Positions 9,387-18,992 of a stretch of 64,000 nucleotides of DNA are shown here, one piece after another. The notes beneath the pieces were generated by a model that saw only the letters and a program-made list of their open reading frames with translations, was not told the origin of the DNA and did not search any database. Numbering within the stretch: position 1 is the stretch's first letter; each line of letters opens with the position of its first letter. The position numbers were made by a program, and so were the translations under genes. The stretch comes from Brucella gallinifaecis (GTDB lineage: Bacteria > Pseudomonadota > Alphaproteobacteria > Rhizobiales > Rhizobiaceae), in assembly GCF_006476605.1 (NCBI RefSeq), contig NZ_ML636811.1:28525-92524 (forward strand), given 5' to 3'.

Positions 9387-10691
9387 TCAACGACCGATTG
9401 CGTCGAGAAACTGATACCAGCCTGCTACCATACGAACGGCTGGTGCGTGCAAACCATAAAAAGGAATTTGTGTAAGCGGTAATTGTGTGAGCAAACCAAG
9501 ATCAACACGGTTACCGGTGACAATTTCAGCTAAATGCTTGCCAATATATGACGACATGGCGACGCCTGTTCCATTATAACCTAGCGCATATATAATTCTG
9601 TCATTGAGACGTCCGACATGGGGAAGACTATCGAGTGTCATGGCAACAAGTCCTGACCAGCGATGCGTGACTTGAACGGACTGAAGTTCAGGAAATTGTT
9701 TCACCATCGCTTTTTGCAAAGCAGCGAATGCTGCTTCTGAATCTGTTTTTCCAAACGCACCGCGCCCGCCATAAATAAGTCGGTCGCCGGACTTGCGGAA
9801 CCAGCGCATCATGCGCCGGGTTTCGGTATAGCTGCGCCCATTTTTAAGAAGTTTTTCACCTGCTGTGCCTGTCAGTTGTTGTGTTGCGATCATTGCCGAT
9901 CGGAACGGGATGATTGTCTTTTTTACGGGCGTAGTAGCACCAGTCAAATCAGAATAAGAGTTGGTCGCAATGACGACCGTCTTTGCACGAATGGCAGCAT
10001 TCTGTGTTTCGACAATAACGATGTTTGATTGGCGATTTATGCTCATTACTGGCGTATTTTCACAGATTGAGATGCCATCGGACTGTACACCGCGCGCCAA
10101 TCCCAAGACAAAGTTGAGTGGGTGAATAACGCCGCCGTGAGTGTTGAGCATACCTCCAAAGAAGTCATCGGAGCCTGTTTCATACGCCACTTGTTCAGCA
10201 GATTGCATCGAACAGGCTGTGTCGCCGAGCGCTTCATTCAGCCAGGCGCATTCCGCCTTGATGGCATCAAATGAAACCTGGTTGTGCGCACAACGTAAAG
10301 AGCCTGTGGCGTGATAATTAGCGCCTTCAATGGAATAATCGCTGACCATTTCGCCGACATGTTCTACGGCTTCAATGCTGATGTTGTGCATACGCCGCGC
10401 GACATCAATGCCAAAACGATTGGCAATATCGCGATATGCCAATCGGAATTTTGCAGAAACGACCCCGCCATTGCGCCCGCTTGCTCCCCATCCGATACGA
10501 CTTGCTTCCAGCACGATGACTGACAGGCCTTTGCGTGCCAGATATCGTGCTGTTGACAGACCCGTATAACCGCCTCCGATGATTGCGACATCATATTGAT
10601 CTCCGCCTGCAACCGTTGAAAATTGTGGGCGTTCAACGGCTGTTGCCTGCCATAGGGAATTGATGTCATTGAAGGGAGGGCGTATCCTCAT
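9387..10691 (-). CDS. FAD-dependent amine/amino-acid oxidase (DAO family, PuuB-like), copy 1
   Basis: The protein has a Rossmann FAD motif (VAIIGGGYTGLSTA) near residue 35, the GWGASGRNGG segment typical of the gamma-glutamylputrescine oxidase branch of the DAO family, and a C-terminal FAD-contact segment (ALGYNGTGVAMSSYIGKHLA). Such enzymes oxidise a C-N bond, giving an aldehyde or keto acid plus ammonia or an amine. I use the ATG at 10691 (MRIRPPFND), preceded by GGAGCG; the upstream alternative at 10766 overlaps the HAD gene. The pairing with a type II HAD gene is repeated at 21540-23501. Confidence 0.85.
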   Translation of the reverse strand: MRIRPPFNDINSLWQATAVERPQFSTVAGGDQYDVAIIGGGYTGLSTARYLARKGLSVIVLEASRIGWGASGRNGGVVSAKFRLAYRDIANRFGIDVARRMHNISIEAVEHVGEMVSDYSIEGANYHATGSLRCAHNQVSFDAIKAECAWLNEALGDTACSMQSAEQVAYETGSDDFFGGMLNTHGGVIHPLNFVLGLARGVQSDGISICENTPVMSINRQSNIVIVETQNAAIRAKTVVIATNSYSDLTGATTPVKKTIIPFRSAMIATQQLTGTAGEKLLKNGRSYTETRRMMRWFRKSGDRLIYGGRGAFGKTDSEAAFAALQKAMVKQFPELQSVQVTHRWSGLVAMTLDSLPHVGRLNDRIIYALGYNGTGVAMSSYIGKHLAEIVTGNRVDLGLLTQLPLTQIPFYGLHAPAVRMVAGWYQFLDAIGR

Positions 10692-10710
10692 GGCGGGTGA
10701 CGCTCCGGTC

Positions 10711-11439
10711 TTATGCCGCGTTTGCGACTGAAACTGAAAGGAGTTCAGCATCAATTGCGTCTGCAAGTTGTTTGAGTGTTGAAAAGTGAAAATCCGGCTT
10801 TGTTACGCCTTTTGGCGTCGGTGTGCCGCCAAAACCTTTTTGCCCCTGACGGCGTTCGATCCAACATGTTGTATAGCCAAGCTCTTTAGCAATCCCTATA
10901 TCATGGTATTGGCTCTGGGCTACGTGGAGGATTTCCGATGGCTTGAAGCCGAAAGCCGATTGGCGACCTTTGTTATAAGTAAAAAAATTCGGATCTGGCT
11001 TTGCATATCCGGTTTCATCGCAGGTCACGCTGTCATGAAACGGGTTTTCGAGCGTTTCTGAGTAGGCTGAGAACGTGGTGCGGTCTGCATTGGTCATGGC
11101 GACGAGGCGGAAGTTTTTGCGAAGACGCTTGAGTGCTGCAATTGAATCCTCAAAAGCGGGATGATGCAGGATAGCGAACTGGAATAGATCCGCTGAAGCT
11201 TGGTCGTTGTTGATGCCGAGTTCTGTTGCCATGTGAAGATAAACGTCTTTCATTGCCGACGAAGAACGGCCGTAGAACTTATCGCGCCCACGAATGTACG
11301 GACCGAAAATTTCATCGTCCGTCAGTTTGGCAGCTTTTTCACCACCAATTTTGCGTGTTGCATTTAAAACGCCGCTTTCAAAGTCGATCAAAGTGCCCAC
11401 GACGTCAAATGTCATCACTTTAAAATCTGTGATCTTCAT
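10711..11439 (-). CDS. HAD-superfamily type II hydrolase (haloacid dehalogenase-like), copy 1
   Basis: The protein of about 242 residues has motif I FDVVGTLID near the start, with the nucleophilic Asp; motif II is MTNAD and the motif III region is KPDPNFF. The family contains L-2-haloacid dehalogenases, but many members near amine oxidases have no proven substrate. The residue two after the nucleophile is Val, where classical dehalogenases usually have Tyr. The ATG at 11439 has GAGGAAA 6 bases upstream, so I prefer it to 11463. It lies between the ATPase and the FAD oxidase of the operon. A divergent paralogue is at 22833-23501. Confidence 0.8.
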   Translation of the reverse strand: MKITDFKVMTFDVVGTLIDFESGVLNATRKIGGEKAAKLTDDEIFGPYIRGRDKFYGRSSSAMKDVYLHMATELGINNDQASADLFQFAILHHPAFEDSIAALKRLRKNFRLVAMTNADRTTFSAYSETLENPFHDSVTCDETGYAKPDPNFFTYNKGRQSAFGFKPSEILHVAQSQYHDIGIAKELGYTTCWIERRQGQKGFGGTPTPKGVTKPDFHFSTLKQLADAIDAELLSVSVANAA

Positions 11440-11472
11440 TGCTGTTTTCCTCATAATACTCATGCGTGATCG

Positions 11473-12564
11473 TTAGTTGGTTTGTGGCACAATCACCGTG
11501 TCTTCCGGGTGAAGTGCAATATCAATTTCTTCACCTGGAGCGCGTAACTTTGCTCTCCCTGCATGATTAGACGGCAGTCGGAAACTCAGTTTTTCACCAG
11601 ACGGTAACTGCATGAAAACTCGGATGCTTTCACCTTGATAAAGCGCATCGATGACCGTACCCCGCAGACGATTTATGTGATCGCTTCCGGGGTGATCGTT
11701 GACAGTCAGCTTTTCGGAATGCAGTGCGAGATAGAGGTTTTCGCCGTGCGGAATCGGGTAAGTTGATCGAAGCGTTGTGCCTGCTAGGCTTACACTATTG
11801 TTACCATTTCTTGTGACTGGTAGAAGCGTGGCTTCACCGATAAAGCCTGCGACGAATGAGTTTATTGGCCTGTCGTGTAACATTTCTGGCGTGTCAATCT
11901 GTACGATTTTGCCCTTGTTCATAATGGCAACACGATCACTCATCGTGAGAGCTTCCCGCTGGTCATGTGTCACATAGACAATTGTTGCACCAAGCTTGCG
12001 ATGCAACTGTTTGAGCTCGATCTGCATATTTTCACGAAGCTGTTTGTCGAGTGCCGAAAGTGGCTCATCCATTAAGATGAGGCGTGGCTCGAAGATCATT
12101 GCTCGTGCAAGAGCAACGCGTTGTCTCTGCCCCCCCGATAACTCGTCAATCTTGCGTCCTTCAAGTCCTGACAGTTCAACCATTGCCAATGCATCGCGCA
12201 GTTTTTCCGGCCAACCTGATTTTGGCATTCGGCGCGCGCGCAGTGGAAATGTGATATTATCGGCGACATTCATATGCGGAAACAGGGCATAGTTCTGGAA
12301 AACAATGCCAATGTCACGTTTGTGCGGTGGCTCTAATGTAATATCGCGATCACCTAACCAGATGGATCCGGATGTTGGCTGAACGAATCCACCAAGAATG
12401 CCAAGAAATGTTGTTTTGCCAGAGCCAGATGGACCCAGGATTGAAACAAATTCACCGGGTGCAACATCAAGGCTGACTGAATCAAGTGCACAGAAAGCTC
12501 CATAGGTCTTCGTCGCCCTACGAATGGAAACTCCAACACTTGTCGATTTTTTGGTTTCAGTCAT
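11473..12564 (-). CDS. ABC transporter ATP-binding protein, PotA-like
   Basis: This 363-residue ATPase shows Walker A GPSGSGKTT (about residues 44-52), the Q-loop QNYALFPH, the signature LSGGQRQRVALARA, Walker B LILMDEPLSALD, the switch His in VTHDQ and a C-terminal TOBE-type domain. It powers the PotB/C/D-like importer. It is the first gene of the minus-strand operon running down to the GMC oxidoreductase (12564 to 4812) and diverges from the LysR gene at 12783, whose product probably controls it from the shared 218-bp region. Confidence 0.93.
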   Translation of the reverse strand: MTETKKSTSVGVSIRRATKTYGAFCALDSVSLDVAPGEFVSILGPSGSGKTTFLGILGGFVQPTSGSIWLGDRDITLEPPHKRDIGIVFQNYALFPHMNVADNITFPLRARRMPKSGWPEKLRDALAMVELSGLEGRKIDELSGGQRQRVALARAMIFEPRLILMDEPLSALDKQLRENMQIELKQLHRKLGATIVYVTHDQREALTMSDRVAIMNKGKIVQIDTPEMLHDRPINSFVAGFIGEATLLPVTRNGNNSVSLAGTTLRSTYPIPHGENLYLALHSEKLTVNDHPGSDHINRLRGTVIDALYQGESIRVFMQLPSGEKLSFRLPSNHAGRAKLRAPGEEIDIALHPEDTVIVPQTN

Positions 12565-12782
12565 TTGATTCCACTAAATATTTTATCGACTGATCAAATA
12601 TTGTCAGGCTCGACATGCTGCATTCAATGGAAGAGCTAAACATGAGTTTTGCGCGTAACCACTTTGGTATTAAGCGCTTACAAATGTTTTGTTCCCCTGA
12701 CGACGGTGAAGGATTTTCTCCTTTCTTGATTAGTAGGAGAACAAATAACGGCGAAAGGCGCAATTGAAAAAAGCTTGATACG

Positions 12783-13742
12783 ATGTTACAAAATGTAATG
12801 ACGATTTTGCGACGTACTCTTCCTTCCATGAACGGCCTTTTCACACTAGAGGCAGCAGCAAGGCACGGAAATTTTTCCAAAACGGCACAAGAACTCAATG
12901 TGACGCCTGCTGCTATCAGTCGTATGATCGGGCGCCTTGAAGAGCATCTGGATGTGCAGCTTTTCATCCGCACGACGAGTGGTGTCACGCTGACGGAGTA
13001 TGGTAAAATTTTGCACGATGCCATTGACCGAGGGTTCGCTGGCATTGAACAGGCATTAAGAGAAATCAGCGACCGCAAACAGGGTGTTCAAACGGTAACG
13101 CTCTCGCTTTCAACTGGCTTCACAACGCATTGGGTGATGCCGCGCATGGCCGCTTTTAAGAAGACTTTTCCCGGCGTTGATTTGCGGTTTGAGTTAATCA
13201 TGGGACCACTGGCAGGGCCAGTGAACGACGTTGATCTCGGTATGAGGTTTGTGGAAGGTGGCGATGATAATCACGAAGCCACTTTCGTTATGCCCGAAAT
13301 TCTTGTGCCTATTTGTAGCCCCACCTATCAAAGAGAACATGATCAGCCTGTGACAACACTTATCAATTTGAGTGAAGCGCAGCCGAACTGGCCGGATTTT
13401 TTTCTGCCCGCACGTGGTCGAGCAGCTCATGATGAAATGCTGTTCTCTGATTATGCCATTGTTGTTCAGGCCGCATTGCTGGGGCAAGGAGTGGCAATTG
13501 GTTGGCTGAATGTTGTAGCGCACTGGTTACGGACAAGCGCATTGATCCCAGCCCAAAATCGGCTTTTACCAGCCCATCGTAAATGTCATCTGGTTCGTCT
13601 GCGAGACAAGCCTGTTCGCCCTATCGTGGCGCAGGTTCGGGATTGGCTCATCACTGAGTTGATGGATGACATCAGTGCTATTATAGCAATGTATCCATCG
13701 CTGGGGCTTGAAGAGGCCTTGCAGTCTAGTCAAGCTACCTGA
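12783..13742 (+). CDS. LysR-family transcriptional regulator (GcvA-like)
   Basis: The 319-residue protein has an N-terminal winged helix (about residues 18-75: FTLEAAARHGNFSKTAQELNVTPAAISRMIGRLEEHL, with the later TPAAIS core) and a C-terminal co-inducer domain. The phrase TPAAISR is typical of the GcvA subgroup. It is transcribed divergently from the PotA-like gene, the usual arrangement for a LysR protein controlling the facing operon. ATGs at 12783 and 12798 are both possible starts; neither has a strong ribosome site. The inducer is probably the transported amine or its oxidation product. Confidence 0.88.
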   Translation: MLQNVMTILRRTLPSMNGLFTLEAAARHGNFSKTAQELNVTPAAISRMIGRLEEHLDVQLFIRTTSGVTLTEYGKILHDAIDRGFAGIEQALREISDRKQGVQTVTLSLSTGFTTHWVMPRMAAFKKTFPGVDLRFELIMGPLAGPVNDVDLGMRFVEGGDDNHEATFVMPEILVPICSPTYQREHDQPVTTLINLSEAQPNWPDFFLPARGRAAHDEMLFSDYAIVVQAALLGQGVAIGWLNVVAHWLRTSALIPAQNRLLPAHRKCHLVRLRDKPVRPIVAQVRDWLITELMDDISAIIAMYPSLGLEEALQSSQAT

Positions 13743-13750
13743 ACGGGAAA

Positions 13751-14638
13751 TCAGCCCCAGCCATGGGCCGATAGCCCGTAGATCCAAGGTTTGTCAGTCT
13801 GTCTGTTTAAAAACGGTTTGCCCTTTGACATGGTTGTTACCGTGCTGTGCATACCGAGGCGGCATTGCACTAGGAAGTCGGCGAATGCGCCAGTTTTTTC
13901 ACGCGTATCAACGCGCACAAACTTGCCTTTCAGATTTTTCAAGTGGACTGCGGTTAATTGAATGGCGTCTTCGTCATTGCTTGCGACGATGGGGCCCAGA
14001 ACTTTCCCGCGTCCAAATTCGCGGCAGAAGGAATAACCGACCATTTGCCCATTTCTCATCAAGCCATAGATTTCAGCCGTGTCACAGATGAGTTGAAGCA
14101 AATGCATGCGGTTTGTGCCAAAAGCCTTGCAGTCGAGCTCGGAGATAGTTTCGAGCTCTTCTGCTGAAAGGGCTACAAGCTTGCCATTGGGCTCTGGTAT
14201 GGCTGGAAGCTCAAGTCCGACTTCTCCCTGATGCTGATAAACTGTCGCTTCATCGGTAAAGCCAAGCGATAGATAGAGATTATAAGCGGCTTGGGTCGCA
14301 TTGAGGCTAAGATTGCGCCCTTTGCATCGCTCCATCACCTGTTCCATCAACCAGCGACCATTGCCCTGTGCTTGTGTACGAGGGGAGGTGATGACCATGC
14401 CAATGGTTGCGAAATCGTCACCATATGGAAACCACATAGCGCTACCGAATACCCGGCCGATTCCGTCAATAGCAACCAACCCTTGCCCGGTTTTCAACAT
14501 GAGATCCCAGTCATTGGGACGATGTGGCCACCGAACACCCATCGAAAGGCCATGAAGCAGGCTCTTGTCTACATCCGCTATGTCATGCGCGATCAATTCA
14601 AAAGATTTCAGCCGTACTGATTTTTGCATATCAGCCAA
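13751..14638 (-). CDS. Two-domain GNAT N-acetyltransferase, copy 1
   Basis: The 295-residue protein has an N-terminal GNAT fold with the acetyl-CoA loop RTQAQGNGRWL (about residues 92-102) and a second, degenerate acetyltransferase-like half (about 150-290, containing GPIVASND and FVRVDTR). The same arrangement, including GPIVA/GPVVA and FVRVDT, recurs in the gene at 23831-24673. It ends 8 bases from the convergent LysR stop. The substrate is unknown; with an ArgE-type deacetylase next door, acetylation of an amine intermediate is a reasonable guess but not shown. An internal ATG at 14629 (MQKSVRLK) is an alternative start. Confidence 0.75.
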   Translation of the reverse strand: MADMQKSVRLKSFELIAHDIADVDKSLLHGLSMGVRWPHRPNDWDLMLKTGQGLVAIDGIGRVFGSAMWFPYGDDFATIGMVITSPRTQAQGNGRWLMEQVMERCKGRNLSLNATQAAYNLYLSLGFTDEATVYQHQGEVGLELPAIPEPNGKLVALSAEELETISELDCKAFGTNRMHLLQLICDTAEIYGLMRNGQMVGYSFCREFGRGKVLGPIVASNDEDAIQLTAVHLKNLKGKFVRVDTREKTGAFADFLVQCRLGMHSTVTTMSKGKPFLNRQTDKPWIYGLSAHGWG

Positions 14639-14897
14639 TCCGATTCCTACCCGCTGCCAAGCTCAACCTGCGGACTTTCAGCCCTCAAGATCCAGTGTTT
14701 TTGATCCTGCCACGCAATGCAATGCGTTCGGCAGGCGTATTTTGCCGCATCCTTTCACAAATACCTCCGCATAATTCGCTGCTTGATCGCCGCTATTCGC
14801 AATCTTTGTTTGAAGCAGCAGCATATTCGGCACGGAACACTGCACCAACACCATATTCTGATAGAAATCTGAAGGTCTGACTTTGAATGTGGTATTT

Positions 14898-16022
14898 ATG
14901 AACGTCGAAGAAATTCTCGCAGCTCTGATCGGCTTTCCATCCGTTGTCGGTAAACCCAATGATGCGATTGTTGGATGGATCAGTTCTTACGCCAAGTCTG
15001 CGGGCGCTGACGTATCGGTTTTGCCCGGACCTGAAGGTGACAGAGCAAATCTTTTTATCACTATCGGTCCCCGCGATGTGCCGGGTTACATTCTTTCTGG
15101 CCACACAGATGTGGTTCCCGCCGGAGAAGCAGAATGGGTGACTGATCCGTTTAAGCTACAAAAAGATGGCAACAGACTTTATGGGCGCGGCACGACAGAC
15201 ATGAAGGGCTTTCTGGCTTGTGCGCTTGCTGCTCTGCCGATGTTTGCCTCAAGTTCGTTGAAACGGCCTGTTCATCTGGCCTTTTCCTACGATGAAGAAG
15301 CCGGTTGTCGTGGTGTGCCGCATTTGCTTGCAGCGATTCCTGATCTTTGTGCCAAGCCGCTGGGCGCCATTATCGGTGAGCCAAGCCGCATGCAAGCTGT
15401 GCGCGTGCATAAAGGCAAAGCTGCTGCGCGGCTGGAAGTCATTGGGCGCTCGGGCCATTCATCGCGCCCTGATCTCGGGTTGAATGCTGTCCACGCCATG
15501 GCTTGTGTGATTGCAAAAGCAACGGCTTATGGCCAAACGCTTGAAGCTGGTCCGTTCGATACCAATTTTGAGCCGTCTTATTCGTCGTTGCAATTTGGCG
15601 TCATCTCTGGCGGACAGGCGGTCAATATCATTCCTGATCGTTGCACAGCCGACATTGAGGTGCGTGCAATTTCCGGCATATCACCAACCGAATTGCTGGA
15701 GCCTGTAAAAGCAGAATTATTCGCTCTGCGTGATCGCGGGTTTGAGGTGATATGGCATGAATTAAGCTCTTATCCTGCTCTTTCCCTCTCAAAGGACTGT
15801 GCACTTTCTCGCTTGATGGTCGAGCTGACGGGGCAGGATACGCTTGCTGCTGTGAGCTATGGCACGGAGGCGGGACTGTTCCAGCAAGCAGGCATTGATG
15901 CAATTATCTGCGGTCCCGGTGATATCAGCCGCGCCCATCGCCCCAACGAATATATCGAAATCAATGAGTTGCATGCGTGCCAGAAGATGATCGAAAATCT
16001 TGCTGCACGCCTTACCTGTTAA
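14898..16022 (+). CDS. ArgE-type M20 amidohydrolase (N-acetyl-amino-acid deacetylase)
   Basis: The 374-residue zinc hydrolase has the metal-site motifs SGHTDVVPAG, YGRGTTDMKGF, YDEEAGCRG and a C-terminal His in SRAHRPNEYIE, matching acetylornithine deacetylase. These enzymes remove an acyl group from the alpha-amine of an amino acid. Context in a catabolic cluster, not beside arginine biosynthesis genes, argues for deacylation of a catabolic intermediate. The ATG at 14898 (MNVEEI) is chosen over a TTG at 14883; no strong ribosome site supports either. A GhrA-like gene follows 12 bases later. Confidence 0.85.
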   Translation: MNVEEILAALIGFPSVVGKPNDAIVGWISSYAKSAGADVSVLPGPEGDRANLFITIGPRDVPGYILSGHTDVVPAGEAEWVTDPFKLQKDGNRLYGRGTTDMKGFLACALAALPMFASSSLKRPVHLAFSYDEEAGCRGVPHLLAAIPDLCAKPLGAIIGEPSRMQAVRVHKGKAAARLEVIGRSGHSSRPDLGLNAVHAMACVIAKATAYGQTLEAGPFDTNFEPSYSSLQFGVISGGQAVNIIPDRCTADIEVRAISGISPTELLEPVKAELFALRDRGFEVIWHELSSYPALSLSKDCALSRLMVELTGQDTLAAVSYGTEAGLFQQAGIDAIICGPGDISRAHRPNEYIEINELHACQKMIENLAARLTC

Positions 16023-16034
16023 TTGGAAACAATT

Positions 16035-16958
16035 ATGGCGTTTCTCTTCAATTCTGATGCAGTCCGCGGCGCCGTTTTCCGTGAGGCGTTTGCAAAAGCA
16101 CTGCCTGATGTTGAGTTTTTTCAGGCCGGAGATGAAATTGATCCAGATAAAATCCGCTATCTAATCAGCTGGGTCGCACCAGACGATATTGCGCGATATC
16201 GGAATCTCGAAGTCCTTTTCTCCATTGGTGCGGGCGTTGATCAGTTCAAGCCCGGCAGTGTGCCTGAGCATGTGAAACTTGTTCGTATGGTTGAGGACGG
16301 CATCATTCGTATGATGCAGGAATATGTGGCGCTTGGAGTACTGACTCTTCATCGTGACGCAATCGCATATCGCCAACAGCAACAGTCAGAAACATGGCAG
16401 GTCATTGCAACCACACAGGCGTCGGAACGACGAATTGGTTTTTTAGGGCTGGGTATGCTTGCACAAGCTGCAATCAAACGCCTTAAGCCATTTCAGTTTC
16501 CACTTTCAGGCTGGAGTCGCAGCCAGAAAGACATTGAAGGTGTTACCTGCTTTTACGGGGAAGACCAGTTTGCGAGCTTCCTGCGCCAGACGGATATTCT
16601 GATTTGCTTGCTGCCGCTGACCGATGAAACGCGCGGCATTCTGAATGCAGACTTGTTTGCCTTGCTGCCGAAGGGCGCACGCTTGTTGCATACGGGACGC
16701 GGACCGCAGCTTGATCCAAGCGCACTTATTAATGCGCTTGATAGCGGTCATCTCGCAGCGGCTATGATCGATGTGACTGATCCCGAACCGCTTCCATCCG
16801 GGCATCCGCTGTGGTCGCATCCCAAAGTACTGATTACGCCGCATATTGCATCTGTCACGCAACCGCATACGGCTGCGAAATCCGTCATTGAAAATATTCA
16901 GCGTCATTTGGCTGGTGAAAAACTGATTGGCCTGATCGATCGCACACTCGGTTATTAA
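16035..16958 (+). CDS. GhrA-type D-2-hydroxyacid dehydrogenase (glyoxylate/hydroxypyruvate reductase)
   Basis: The 307-residue NAD(P)-dependent reductase has an N-terminal catalytic half with SWVAPDD and the anchor GAGVDQF, a nucleotide-binding GFLGLGMLA (about residues 136-144), and the active-site Glu and His in DPEPLPSGHPLW and ITPHIAS. It reduces 2-keto acids such as glyoxylate or hydroxypyruvate to hydroxyacids, or runs in reverse. The ATG at 16035 has GGAAAC upstream; a TTG four codons earlier is less likely. It lies tightly between the deacetylase and the cupin gene, forming one operon. Confidence 0.85.
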   Translation: MAFLFNSDAVRGAVFREAFAKALPDVEFFQAGDEIDPDKIRYLISWVAPDDIARYRNLEVLFSIGAGVDQFKPGSVPEHVKLVRMVEDGIIRMMQEYVALGVLTLHRDAIAYRQQQQSETWQVIATTQASERRIGFLGLGMLAQAAIKRLKPFQFPLSGWSRSQKDIEGVTCFYGEDQFASFLRQTDILICLLPLTDETRGILNADLFALLPKGARLLHTGRGPQLDPSALINALDSGHLAAAMIDVTDPEPLPSGHPLWSHPKVLITPHIASVTQPHTAAKSVIENIQRHLAGEKLIGLIDRTLGY

Positions 16959-16973
16959 CCAAAGAGGAATGCT

Positions 16974-17330
16974 ATGTCACTTCTGATTACTATCGATCCC
17001 AATCCAGATTTCGCGCCGAAAGAGGCACTGCCGACCGAAGATCGCCTGATTTCTGGCACGCCATCCTTTAAGACCTGGGCGCAGGATGCGTCGAAGAATG
17101 ACAAGGTTCTGACAGGCGTTTGGGAAGCGACACCGGGCGAAACTCACTCGATCAAGGGCACAACATTAGAGTTTTGCCATATTTTGTCGGGTCTTGTTGA
17201 AATTGAAGAGAAGGGCGGCGAAACCAAGACTTATCGCGCAGGTGACAGCTTTGTCATGAAGCCGGGTTTTGTCGGTGTATGGCGAACAATTGAAACTGTA
17301 CGTAAGGTTTATCTCTGCGTTTATGAATAA
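16974..17330 (+). CDS. Small cupin protein (Cupin_3/DUF861 type)
   Basis: This 118-residue single-domain cupin begins after a good AGAGGAA ribosome site. The beta-barrel motifs are visible as GETHSIKGTTLEFCHILSG and the YRAGDSFVMKPGFVGVW stretch, and VRKVYLCVYE closes the fold. Relatives of this family lie beside amine and aldehyde oxidation genes and may bind or isomerise small acids; no reaction is established for this branch. It is the last gene of the deacetylase/reductase operon, followed by a hairpin. Confidence 0.75.
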   Translation: MSLLITIDPNPDFAPKEALPTEDRLISGTPSFKTWAQDASKNDKVLTGVWEATPGETHSIKGTTLEFCHILSGLVEIEEKGGETKTYRAGDSFVMKPGFVGVWRTIETVRKVYLCVYE

Positions 17331-17362
17331 GCATTGAGTATCCAGAATAATCCGCCGCTTTA

Positions 17363-17399
17363 AACCCGTCTGACGCGATTCAAAACCGTCAGCCGGGTT
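17363..17399. terminator. Hairpin after the cupin gene
   Basis: Arms AACCCGTCTGACG and CGTCAGCCGGGTT pair over 13 positions with one mismatch around an 11-base loop. No T-run follows, so it may be a weak or Rho-assisted terminator, or a transcript-stabilising structure between two same-strand operons. Confidence 0.5.
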
Positions 17400-17464
17400 A
17401 TTCTCAATCAATAATGCGGCGCGTCCGGCTCTAATCTTTCACCATAGAAAGTGCGAGGTGCGCG

Positions 17465-18928
17465 ATGACATTAAGCTTTGATCCTGAAACGCTTAAACTG
17501 CCGTTTTATCATTATATTGGCGGGGAGCGTGTCGATGCAGCGGGCGCAATGGAAATGCACCGGCCATCGGACGGTAAAGCCTATGGCGATTGTCCGATTG
17601 CTGATGATGCGCTGGTTGATCGTGCCGTAGAAAATGCCAAGGCCAGTTTGAAAACAAGCGGCTGGGCTGATAGCCGTCCACGCGAACGACTTAATGCGAT
17701 GCATCGTTGGGCCGACCTGATCGAGCAGGAAGCGTTGACGTTGGCGCGCATGGAAGCTGTTTCATCGACGCGTCCAATCGCACATCTTATCGAAGGCGAT
17801 ATTGCTGTCACCGCGGAGCAAATCCGCTTTTTTGCAGAGTTTGCTGACAAGGAAGGCAGCGAAGTTGTGCCGACCAGCGCCAGCACATTTGGCATGACGC
17901 TGAGCGAGCCTTATGGTGTGATTGGTGCGATTACACCGTGGAACTTTCCGATCTCTATGGCTGGCTGGAAGCTCGGACCGGCATTGGCCGCAGGCAATGC
18001 TGTGGTGCTCAAACCGTCTGAAATCACGCCTTTCACCACGCTTTTAATTGCTGAACTCGCTGTAAAAGCCGGCATTCCCGCAGGCCTTATCAATATTGTT
18101 CTTGGGGATGGGCCAACGACTGGCAATGCCATTACAGGTCATTATGATATTTCCAAAGTGAGCTTTACCGGGTCGACGGCAGCAGGGGCGGCGATCATGG
18201 CGAATATTGCACGCACCGGCATCAAGCCCATGACGCTTGAGCTTGGCGGAAAAAGTCCGCAAGTGGTGTTTGCCGATGCGGATCTCGAATTGGCAGCAGC
18301 CGCTATTACGCGCGGAATTCTCAGCAATGCCGGACAGGCATGTGTTGCTGGTTCGCGTCTGATTGTTGCAGAAGAAATTGCCGATGCATTGAGCGAAGCC
18401 ATTGCGCGTCATATGGCGAATATCAAGCCGGGTGTGACGTGGGATGAGAATACCCAATATTCTCCGATCATCTCCGAGCGCCAGATGTGCCGCATTGACG
18501 AAATTGTGCAGAAGGCTGTCAACCTTGGCGCACAAAGTGTTGTTGGTGGCAAGCGGATGGATCGTGAAGGCTATTTTTATGAGCCAACTTTACTTCGCGG
18601 TGTCGATGAAAACTCTCCCGCTGTGACCGAAGAAATCTTCGGGCCTGTGCTGACACTTCAGACATTCAGAGACGAAGATGAGGCATTAACTCTCGCCGAT
18701 CATCCGACCTATGGGTTGGCGGCAGGTCTTTTTACGCGGGATCTGTCTCGTGCGCTTCGTGTCACCAAGGCTCTGCAGGCAGGCACTATCTGGGTCAATC
18801 GCTATGGGCGTTCGAGGGATCATATCCTGCCGACTGGTGGCTATAAAAGCTCAGGAATTGGTAAAGATCTCGGGCGCGACGCCTATCTTGCGAACCGCAA
18901 ATCCAAAAGCGTGCTCATAGATCTTTAG
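17465..18928 (+). CDS. NAD(P)-dependent aldehyde dehydrogenase
   Basis: At 487 residues it is full length for the family. The cofactor-binding region has TPWNFPISMAGWKLGPALAAGN with the KPSE Lys, the general base Glu is in LELGGKSP (about residue 258), and the catalytic Cys is in NAGQACVAGSR (about 292). It should oxidise the aldehyde released by the FAD amine oxidases to a carboxylic acid. The spacing to the next gene is 64 bases, and both probably belong to one plus-strand operon ending at the 21511 terminator. The precise aldehyde is not predictable; the gamma-aminobutyraldehyde and betaine-aldehyde branches are both close. Confidence 0.88.
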   Translation: MTLSFDPETLKLPFYHYIGGERVDAAGAMEMHRPSDGKAYGDCPIADDALVDRAVENAKASLKTSGWADSRPRERLNAMHRWADLIEQEALTLARMEAVSSTRPIAHLIEGDIAVTAEQIRFFAEFADKEGSEVVPTSASTFGMTLSEPYGVIGAITPWNFPISMAGWKLGPALAAGNAVVLKPSEITPFTTLLIAELAVKAGIPAGLINIVLGDGPTTGNAITGHYDISKVSFTGSTAAGAAIMANIARTGIKPMTLELGGKSPQVVFADADLELAAAAITRGILSNAGQACVAGSRLIVAEEIADALSEAIARHMANIKPGVTWDENTQYSPIISERQMCRIDEIVQKAVNLGAQSVVGGKRMDREGYFYEPTLLRGVDENSPAVTEEIFGPVLTLQTFRDEDEALTLADHPTYGLAAGLFTRDLSRALRVTKALQAGTIWVNRYGRSRDHILPTGGYKSSGIGKDLGRDAYLANRKSKSVLIDL

Positions 18929-18992
18929 ATATTCATTTTAACGCGCATCTTGTCCTCACACTTTTCAGGATGCGTTTTTAAGGGAACAAGCA

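Noticed and set aside
10711..11439. Loss of the HAD active site because of FDVVGT
   Set aside because: The nucleophilic Asp is present, and the second position is not an acid in type II dehalogenases either; only Tyr to Val differs, so inactivity is not supported.
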